Below, in pieces: positions 55,434-64,000 of a stretch of 64,000 bases of DNA. Origin of the DNA: Valencia hispanica (taxonomy: Eukaryota; Chordata; Actinopteri; Cyprinodontiformes; Valenciidae). The stretch is from contig OY747716.1 of NCBI GenBank assembly GCA_963556495.2, forward strand, positions 47,572,318 through 47,636,317. The letters are read 5' to 3'. Within the stretch, counting starts at the first letter, position 1, and the number at the start of each line of letters is the position of its first letter. A program made the position numbers and the translations under genes. A model generated the notes under the pieces. It did no database searches. It was not told where the DNA came from and worked only from the letters and a program-made list of their open reading frames with translations.

Positions 55434-56421
55434 TATGTTCAGTAAGAAAATGATGAAGTTTGACTCATGTAGAAACGTCTGCTCTGATAATCACAGTGTG
55501 ACCTTAATGCTGCTCTCCGCTCAGGCTCCACTTTCATATGTTTCCCCATGATTGTGAGGTTGTAGCCTTCGCTCTAACATTACTGTAACCCTCGGCTCTC
55601 TGTAGATGGTAAATGACATGTTTATGTTGGATCCGGTGAATACAGGGTGGGATGGGCTGGGTGCGGTGTGGTCAGAGTCTCTGCAGCTACTAATAACCTT
55701 CACTGGTGTGGCCATAACCTTTACAGCACACATTAATTACCCCAAACCATGCTCTTGCTGCACAGTTCACCACCACCTATCAGACTCTCCCTTTTTCAAT
55801 GGTTTGATCAAATAAACGTAAGAAAAAAAACATGTAGCGACTAAAATATGTTAAACGCTTTTTTGTGTTGTTTTTCTTTTTGCATGACCTTTAATGTTTG
55901 TTAATCTCTAACATTAACACATTTTACCTTTGTTTAAAGAGGATACATTTGCTGCCCTGTTCCCTGAAACCACGTGTTTATGTTATATGAAGACCAGAAA
56001 GTCCGGTCTCAGCACCTTTTTATAAACAAACAGCTCCAGTCTGGTCGCCGATGCTACATACAGACAGAAGACATTTTTAAAACTGCTGGGAGGAAGAATA
56101 TTTTTAAAACTGCTGGGAGGAAGAATATTTTTTCACCGACATTAATACTAAATCAATCAAACACCAAAGTTTAGGTATGCTTTCTAAATGTCTATATATG
56201 ACTTATTTGTCATTGTGTTTGATTTTGTTTGCACAGAAAGGAAGGTTGATTATCTGTATAATAAATAAAAGTACTTTACTATACTTTATTATTGGTATTT
56301 GTATTTCGTGTAAAATATTACTATATTTGTTTCTCTGAGGCAAAAACTTTGGTCGCCCCTGATATAAAAGTTTAGAAAATCTCTTTATTTTCTGAATCCT
56401 CTGGTGTAATTTTAATTGATT
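55434..56421. other. Non-coding stretch before the satellite
   Basis: A 25-bp unit (TTTTTAAAACTGCTGGGAGG plus AAGAA) is duplicated in tandem at about 56072-56125. An acceptor-like CTCTCTGTAG precedes an ATG frame at 55606, but no donor or domain supports it. Confidence 0.4.
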
Positions 56422-57396
56422 CACATGTTAATACAGTCCTGCTGGACATGTTAATACAGTCCTGCTGGACATGTTAATACAGTCCTGTTGCACATGTTAA
56501 TACAGTCATGTTGCACATGTTAATACAGTCCTGCTGCACATGTTAATACAGTCCTGCTGCACATGTTAATACAGTCCTGTTGCACATGTTAATACAGTCC
56601 TGCTGGACATGTTAATACAGTCCTGCTGGACATGTTAATACAGTCCTGTTGCACATGTTAATACAGTCCTGCTGGACATGTTAATACAGTCCTGCTGGAC
56701 ATGTTAATACAGTCCTGCTGCACATGTTAATACAGTCCTGCTGCACATGTTAATACAGTCCTGCTGCACATGTTAATACAGTCCTGCTGCACATGTTAAT
56801 ACAGTCCTGCTGGACATGTTAATACAGTCCTGTTGCACATGTTAATACAGTCCTGCTGCACATGTTAATACAGTCCTGTTGGACATGTTAATACCGTCCT
56901 GCTGCACATGTTAATACAGTCCTGTTGCACATGTTAATACCGTCCTGCTGCACATGTTAATACAGTCCTGTTGCACATGTTAATACAGTCATGTTGCACA
57001 TGTTAATACAGTCCTGCTGCACATGTTAATACAGTCCTGTTGGACATGTTAATACAGTCCTGTTGCACATGTTAATACAGTCCTGCTGCACATGTTAATA
57101 CAGTCCTGTTGGACATGTTAATACAGTCCTGCTGCACATGTTAATACAGTCCTGTTGGACATGTTAATACAGTCCTGTTGCACATATTAATACCGTCCTG
57201 CTGCACATGTTAATACAGTCCTGCTGGACATGTTAATACAGTCCTGTGGCACATGTTAATACAGTCCTGCTGCACATGTTAATACAGTCATGTTGCACAT
57301 GTTAATACAGTCCTGCTGCACATGTTAATACAGTCCTGTTGGACATGTTAATACAGTCCTGTTGTACATGTTAATACAGTCCTGCTGCACATGTTA

Positions 57397-57955
57397 ATAC
57401 AGTCCTGCTGGACATGTTAATACAGTCCTGTTGCACATGTTAATACAGTCCTGCTGCACATGTTAATACAATCCTGCTGGACATGTTAATACAGTCCTGC
57501 TGCACATGTTAATACAGTCCTGTTGCACATATTAATACAGTCCTGTTGTACATGTTAATACAGTCCTGCTGCACATGTTAATACAGTCCTGTTGCACATG
57601 TTAATACAGTCCTGCTGCACATGTTAATACAGTCCTGTTGCACATGTTAATACCGTCCTGCTGCACATGTTAATACAGTCCTGTTGCACATGTTAATACA
57701 GTCCTGCTGGACATGTTAATACAGTCCTGTTGCACATGTTAATACCGTCCTGCTGCACATGTTAATACAGTCCTGTTGCACATGTTAATACAGTCATGTT
57801 GCACATGTTAATACAGTCCTGCTGCACATGTTAATACAGTCCTGTTGAACATGTTAATACAGTCCTGTTGCACATATTAATACCGTCCTGCTGCACATGT
57901 TAATACAGTCCTGCTGCACATGTTAATACAGTCCTGCTGCACATGTTAATACAGT
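57397..57955. repeat. Satellite higher-order block A, first copy
   Basis: About 559 bp whose variant pattern, including the unique ACAATCC (57468), CACATATTAA and GTTGAACATG units, repeats exactly 828 bp downstream at 58225-58783. 828 is 36 units of 23 bp. Confidence 0.9.
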
Positions 57956-58224
57956 CCTGCTGCACATGTTAATACAGTCCTGCTGCACATGTTAATACAG
58001 TCCTGTTGGACATGTTAATACAGTCCTGTTGCACATGTTAATACAGTCCTGCTGCACATGTTAATACAGTCCTGTTGGACATGTTAATACAGTCCTGCTG
58101 CGCATGTTAATACAGTCCTGTTGGACATGTTAATACAGTCCTGCTGGACATGTTAATACAGTCCTGCTGGACATGTTAATACAGTCCTGCTGGACATGTT
58201 AATACAGTCCTGCTGGACATGTTA

Positions 58225-58783
58225 ATACAGTCCTGCTGGACATGTTAATACAGTCCTGTTGCACATGTTAATACAGTCCTGCTGCACATGTTAATACAAT
58301 CCTGCTGGACATGTTAATACAGTCCTGCTGCACATGTTAATACAGTCCTGTTGCACATATTAATACAGTCCTGTTGTACATGTTAATACAGTCCTGCTGC
58401 ACATGTTAATACAGTCCTGTTGCACATGTTAATACAGTCCTGCTGCACATGTTAATACAGTCCTGTTGCACATGTTAATACCGTCCTGCTGCACATGTTA
58501 ATACAGTCCTGTTGCACATGTTAATACAGTCCTGCTGGACATGTTAATACAGTCCTGTTGCACATGTTAATACCGTCCTGCTGCACATGTTAATACAGTC
58601 CTGTTGCACATGTTAATACAGTCATGTTGCACATGTTAATACAGTCCTGCTGCACATGTTAATACAGTCCTGTTGAACATGTTAATACAGTCCTGTTGCA
58701 CATATTAATACCGTCCTGCTGCACATGTTAATACAGTCCTGCTGCACATGTTAATACAGTCCTGCTGCACATGTTAATACAGT
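58225..58783. repeat. Satellite higher-order block A, second copy
   Basis: Copy of 57397-57955 by position-for-position order of variant units. Confidence 0.9.
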
Positions 58784-59439
58784 CCTGTTGCACATGTTAA
58801 TACAGTCCTGTTGTACATGTTAATACAGTCCTGCTGCACATGTTAATACAGTCCTGTTGCACATGTTAATACAGTCCTGCTGCACATGTTAATACAGTCC
58901 TGTTGCACATGTTAATACAGTCCTGTTGCACATGTTAATACAGTCCTGCTGGACATGTTAATACAGTCCTGTTGCACATGTTAATACCGTCCTGCTGCAC
59001 ATGTTAATACAGTCCTGTTGCACATGTTAATACAGTCCTGCTGGACATGTTAATACAGTCCTGTTGGACATGTTAATACAGTCCTGTTGCACATGTTAAT
59101 ACAGTCCTGCTGCACATGTTAATACAGTCCTGTTGGACATGTTAATACAGTCCTGTTGCACATGTTAATACAGTCCTGTTGCACATGTTAATACAGTCCT
59201 GTGGCACATGTTAATACAGTCCTGCTGGACATGTTAATACAGTCCTGTTGGACATGTTAATACAGTCCTGTTGCACATGTTAATACAGTCCTGTTGCACA
59301 TGTTAATACAGTCCTGTGGCACATGTTAATACAGTCCTGCTGGACATGTTAATACAGTCCTGCTGGACATGTTAATACAGTCCTGTTGGACATGTTAATA
59401 CAGTCCTGTTGGACATGTTAATACAGTCCTGCTGGACAT

Positions 59440-60250
59440 GTTAATACAGTCCTGTTGGACATGTTAATACAGTCCTGCTGGACATGTTAATACAGTCCTG
59501 CTGCACATGTTAATACAGTCCTGTTGGACATGTTAATACAGTCCTGCTGGACATGTTAATACAGTCATGTGGCACATGTTAATACAGTCCTGCTGCACAT
59601 GTTAATACAGTCCTGCTGGACATGTTAATACAGTCCTGTTGGACATGTTAATACAGTCCTGCTGCACATGTTAATACAGTCCTGCTGTACATGTTAATAC
59701 AGTCCTGTTGGACATGTTAATACAGTCCTGTTGGACATGTTAATACAGTCCTGCTGGACATGTTAATACAGTCCTGTTGGACATGTTAATACAGTCCTGC
59801 TGGACATGTTAATACAGTCCTGTTGGACATGTTAATACAGTCCTGTTGCACATGTTAATACAGTCCTGCTGGACATGTTAATACAGTCCTGCTGCACATG
59901 TTAATACAGTCCTGCTGGACATGTTAATACAGTCCTGCTGTTGCACATGTTAATACAGTCCTGTTGCACATGTTAATACAGTCCTGCTGTTGCACATGTT
60001 AACACAGTCCTGCTGCACATGTTAATACAGTCCTGCTGGACATGTTAATACAGTCCTGCTGGACATGTTAATACAGTCCTGTTGGACATGTTAATACAGT
60101 CCTGCTGGACATGTTAATACAGTCCTGTTGGACATGTTAATACAGTCCTGTTGCACATGTTAATACAGTCCTGCTGGACATGTTAATACAGTCCTGCTGC
60201 ACATGTTAATACAGTCCTGCTGGACATGTTAATACAGTCCTGTTGGACAT
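59440..60250. repeat. Satellite higher-order block B, first copy
   Basis: About 810 bp carrying the rare GTCATGTGGCAC (59565), CTGCTGTACATG and paired 26-bp units. It repeats 949 bp downstream (60389-61199); 949 equals 41 units of 23 bp plus two 3-bp insertions. Confidence 0.88.
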
Positions 60251-60388
60251 GTTAATACAGTCCTGTTGGACATGTTAATACAGTCCTGCTGGACATGTTA
60301 ATACAGTCCTGCTGCACATGTTAATACAGTCCTGCTGCACATGTTAATACAGTCCTGCTGGACATGTTAATACAGTCCTGCTGGACAT

Positions 60389-61199
60389 GTTAATACAGTC
60401 CTGTTGGACATGTTAATACAGTCCTGCTGGACATGTTAATACAGTCCTGCTGCACATGTTAATACAGTCCTGTTGGACATGTTAATACAGTCCTGCTGGA
60501 CATGTTAATACAGTCATGTGGCACATGTTAATACAGTCCTGCTGCACATGTTAATACAGTCCTGCTGGACATGTTAATACAGTCCTGTTGGACATGTTAA
60601 TACAGTCCTGCTGCACATGTTAATACAGTCCTGCTGTACATGTTAATACAGTCCTGTTGGACATGTTAATACAGTCCTGTTGGACATGTTAATACAGTCC
60701 TGCTGGACATGTTAATACAGTCCTGTTGGACATGTTAATACAGTCCTGCTGGACATGTTAATACAGTCCTGTTGGACATGTTAATACAGTCCTGTTGCAC
60801 ATGTTAATACAGTCCTGCTGGACATGTTAATACAGTCCTGCTGCACATGTTAATACAGTCCTGCTGGACATGTTAATACAGTCCTGCTGTTGCACATGTT
60901 AATACAGTCCTGTTCCACATGTTAATACAGTCCTGCTGTTGCACATGTTAACACAGTCCTGCTGCACATGTTAATACAGTCCTGCTGGACATGTTAATAC
61001 AGTCCTGCTGGACATGTTAATACAGTCCTGTTGGACATGTTAATACAGTCCTGCTGGACATGTTAATACAGTCCTGTTGGACATGTTAATACAGTCCTGT
61101 TGCACATGTTAATACAGTCCTGCTGGACATGTTAATACAGTCCTGCTGCACATGTTAATACAGTCCTGCTGGACATGTTAATACAGTCCTGTTGGACAT
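60389..61199. repeat. Satellite higher-order block B, second copy
   Basis: Same order of variants as 59440-60250. The one difference I noticed is TTCCACATG at about 60910 where the first copy has TTGCACATG. Confidence 0.88.
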
Positions 61200-64000
61200 G
61201 TTAATACAGTCCTGCTGGACATGTTAATACAGTCCTGCTGTTGCACATGTTAATACAGTCCTGTTGCACATGTTAATACAGTCCTGCTGTTGCACATGTT
61301 AACACAGTCCTGCTGCACATGTTAATACAGTCCTGTTGCACATGTTAATACCGTCCTGCTGCACATGTTAATACAGTCCTGCTGCACATGTTAATACAGT
61401 CCTGCTGTTGCACATGTTAATACAGTCCTGTTGCACATGTTAATACAGTCCTGCTGTTGCACATGTTAACACAGTCCTGCTGCACATGTTAATACAGTCC
61501 TGTTGCACATGTTAATACAGTCCTGTTGCACATGTTAATACAGTCCTGCTGCACATGTTAATACAGTCCTGCTGTTGCACATGTTAATACAGCCCTGCTG
61601 CACATGTTAATACAGTCCTGCTGGACTTGTTAAAACAGTCCTGTTGGACATGTTAATACAGTCCTGTTGCACATGTTAATACAGTCCTGCTGTTGCACAT
61701 GTTAACACAGTCCTGCTGCACATGTTAATACAGTCCTGTTGCACATGTTAATACAGTCCTGTTGCACATGTTAATACAGTCCTGCTGCACATGTTAATAC
61801 AGTCCTGCTGTTGCACATGTTAATACAGTCCTGCTGCACATGTTAATACAGTCCTTCTGTTGCACATGTTAATACAGTCCTGATGCACATGTTAATACAG
61901 TCCTGTTGCACATGTTAATACAGTCCTGTTGCACATTTTAATACAGCCCTGCTGCACATGTTAATACAGTCCTGTTGCACATGTTAATACAGTCCTTTTG
62001 CACATTTTAATACAGTCCTGTTGCACATGTTAATACAGTCCTGTTGCACATGTTAATACAGTCCTGTTGCACATGTTAATACAGTCCTGCTGCACATGTT
62101 AATACAGTCCTGTTGCACATGTTAATACAGTCCTGCTGCACATGTTAATACAGTCCTGCTGCACATGTTAATACAGTCCTGCTGTTGCACATGTTAATAC
62201 AGTCCTGCTGCACATGTTAATACAGTCCTGTTGCACATGTTAATACAGTCCTGCTGCACATGTTAATACAGTCCTGCTGCACATGTTAATACCGTCCTGC
62301 TGCACATGTTAATACAGTCCTGCTGCACATGTTAATACAGTCCTGTTGCACATGTTAATACAGTCCTGCTGCACATGTTAATACAGTCCTGCTGCACATG
62401 TTAATACAGTCCTGCTGTTGCACATGTTAATACTGTCCTGTTCCACATGTTAATACAGTCCGGTTGCACATGTTAATACAGTCCTGCTGCACATGTTAAT
62501 ACAGTCCTGTTGCACATGTTAATACAGTCCTGCTGCACATGTTAATACAGTCCTGCTGCACATGTTAATACAGTCCTGCTGTTGCACATGTTAATACAGT
62601 CCTGTTGCACATGTTAATACAGTCCTACTGGACATGTTAATACAGTCCTGTTGGACATGTTAATACAGTCCTGCTGCACATGTTAATACAGTCCTGCTGC
62701 ACATGTTAATACAGTCCTGCTGTTGCACATGTTAATACAGTCCTGTTGCACATGTTAATACAGTCCTGCTGGACATGTTAATACAGTCCTGTTGGACATG
62801 TTAATACAGTCCTGTTGGACATGTTAATACAGTCCTGTTGCACATGTTAATACAGTCCTGTTGGACATGTTAATACAGTCCTGTTGCACATGTTAATACC
62901 GTCCTGCTGCACATGTTAATACAGTCCTGCTGCACATGTTAATACAGTCCTGTTGGACATGTTAATACAGTCCTGCTGGACATGTTAATACAGTCCTGTT
63001 GCACATGTTAATACAGTCCTGTTGGACATGTTAATACAGTCCTGTTGCACATGTTAATACAGTCCTGTTGCACATATTAATACAGTCCTGTTGCACATGT
63101 TAATACAGTCCTGCTGGACATGTTAAAACAGTCCTGTTGGACATGTTAATACAGTCCTGCTGCACATGTTAATACAGTCCTGTTGGACATGTTAATACCG
63201 TCCTGTGGCACATGTTAATACAGTCCTGCTGCACATGTTAATACAGTCCTGTTGCACATGTTAATACCGTCCTGCTGCACATGTTAATACAGTCCTGCTG
63301 CACATGTTAATACAGTCCTGCTGTTGCACATGTTAATACAGTCCTGCTGCACATGTTAATACAGTCCTGTTGCACATGTTAATACCGTCCTGCTGCACAT
63401 GTTAATACAGTCCTACTGTTGCACATGTTAATACAGTCCTGCTGCACATGTTAATACAGTCCTGCTGTTGCACATGTTAATACAGTCCTGTTGCACATGT
63501 TAATACAGTCCTGCTGTTGCACATGTTAACACAGTCCTGTTGCACATGTTAATACAGTCCTGCTGTTGCACATGTTAACACAGTCCTGTTGCACATGTTA
63601 ATACAGTCCTGCTGTTGCACATGTTAATACAGTCCTGCTGTTGCACATGTTAACACAGTCCTGTTGCACATGTTAATACAGTCCTGCTGCTGCACATGTT
63701 AATACAGTCCTGCTGTTGCACATGTTAATACAGTCCTGCTGTTGCACATGTTAATACAGTCCTGCTGCACATGTTAATACAGTCCTGCTGTTGCACATGT
63801 TAATACAGTCCTGCTGCACATGTTAATACAGTCCTGCTGCACATGTTAATACAGTCCTTCTGTTGCACATGTTAATACAGTCCTGCTGCACATGTTAATA
63901 CAGTCCTGCTGTTGCACATGTTAATACAGTCCTGCTGCACATGTTAATACAGTCCTGCTGTTGCACATGTTAATACAGTCCTGCTGCACATGTTAATACA

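Larger units (their letters stand above)
56422..64000. repeat. 23-bp tandem satellite array, continuing past the window
   Basis: The unit CACATGTTAATACAGTCCTG continues CTG or TTG (23 bp in total). More than 300 head-to-tail copies fill 7.6 kb to the right edge. The core ACATGTTAATACAGTCCTG is nearly invariant. Variation is concentrated in the last positions (CTGCTGGA, CTGCTGCA, CTGTTGGA, CTGTTGCA), with rarer ACCGTCC, CATGTTG and CATATTAA variants. A 26-bp form with an extra CTG (CTGCTGTTGCA) is absent before about 59.9 kb and common after it. TTAA in every unit puts stops in all frames, so the array is non-coding. Higher-order duplications are described under findings. Confidence 0.99.

Noticed and set aside
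55606..55815. Plus-strand frame after CTCTCTGTAG
   Set aside because: An acceptor-like site exists but no donor, domain or partner exon was found.
56422..64000. Regular 23-26-bp repeats that could suggest a CRISPR array
   Set aside because: Units are directly contiguous with no unique spacers, there are no cas genes, and the DNA is vertebrate.

Overview
This 64 kb window is vertebrate nuclear DNA, almost certainly from a teleost fish. Coding sequence is split by GT-AG introns. The interspersed repeats are of kinds typical of ray-finned fishes: L2/CR1-type LINEs, another LINE family with an endonuclease/RT-type protein, Tc1-like transposons with roughly 210-bp inverted repeats, hAT elements, an endogenous retrovirus and many MITE-like fold-back elements. 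Nothing bacterial (operons, ribosome binding sites, CRISPR) is present. The species cannot be named from sequence alone; a spiny-rayed fish is my best guess.

Host genes are few. At 215-317 (minus) lies the first coding exon of an unrecognised gene that runs off the left edge, with its promoter and a non-coding first exon near 532-620. The best-supported host gene is a three-exon SH2D1-family adapter (SAP/EAT-2 type) on the minus strand, spanning 42743 to 21949. Exon 1 (42601-42743) holds the start of the SH2 domain. A 64-bp exon 2 (26215-26278) was found by reading the intron. Exon 3 (21949-22197) ends the SH2 domain and adds a tail with two tyrosines. The spliced product is 151 aa, and its 16.3 kb and 4.0 kb introns are packed with transposons. 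Three short splice-bounded open segments on the opposite strand (23100-23193, 37288-37366, 37828-37938) may belong to another gene but are not identified.

Layout: 1-2 kb, host 5' end and AT-rich repeats; 2.0-6.95 kb, nearly full-length L2-type LINE with an open ORF1 and a broken ORF2; 7.1-8.0 kb, two LINE fragments head to head; 10.5-12.0 kb, intron-containing IS630/Tc1-superfamily transposase pseudogene; 13.1-14.8 kb, hAT element with target-site duplication and a nested LINE fragment; 16.1-17.7 kb, complete Tc1-like transposon; 18.4-20.8 kb, LINE 3' ends; 21.9-42.7 kb, SH2D1-like gene and intronic repeats, including a second complete Tc1-like transposon at 30.4-32.1 kb; 44.6-47.5 kb, LINE end and a degenerate hAT/ZMYM1-like gene; 48.4-48.8 kb, hAT-type MITE with a perfect 8-bp duplication; 50.0-51.2 kb, LINE; 51.4-54.3 kb, minus-strand endogenous retrovirus remnant (integrase and envelope surface region); 54.9-55.4 kb, Tc1 5' half; 56.4-64.0 kb, a 23-bp tandem satellite that continues past the right edge.

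The genes do not form a pathway. The window is one immune-type signalling adapter in a transposon-rich landscape next to a large, recently rearranged satellite array. Essentially every transposase or RT gene is visibly damaged (frameshifts, stops, lost catalytic acids), so I see no autonomous element and no clear case of a wholly new system. The satellite's internal duplications and the SH2D1-like gene deserve most attention.
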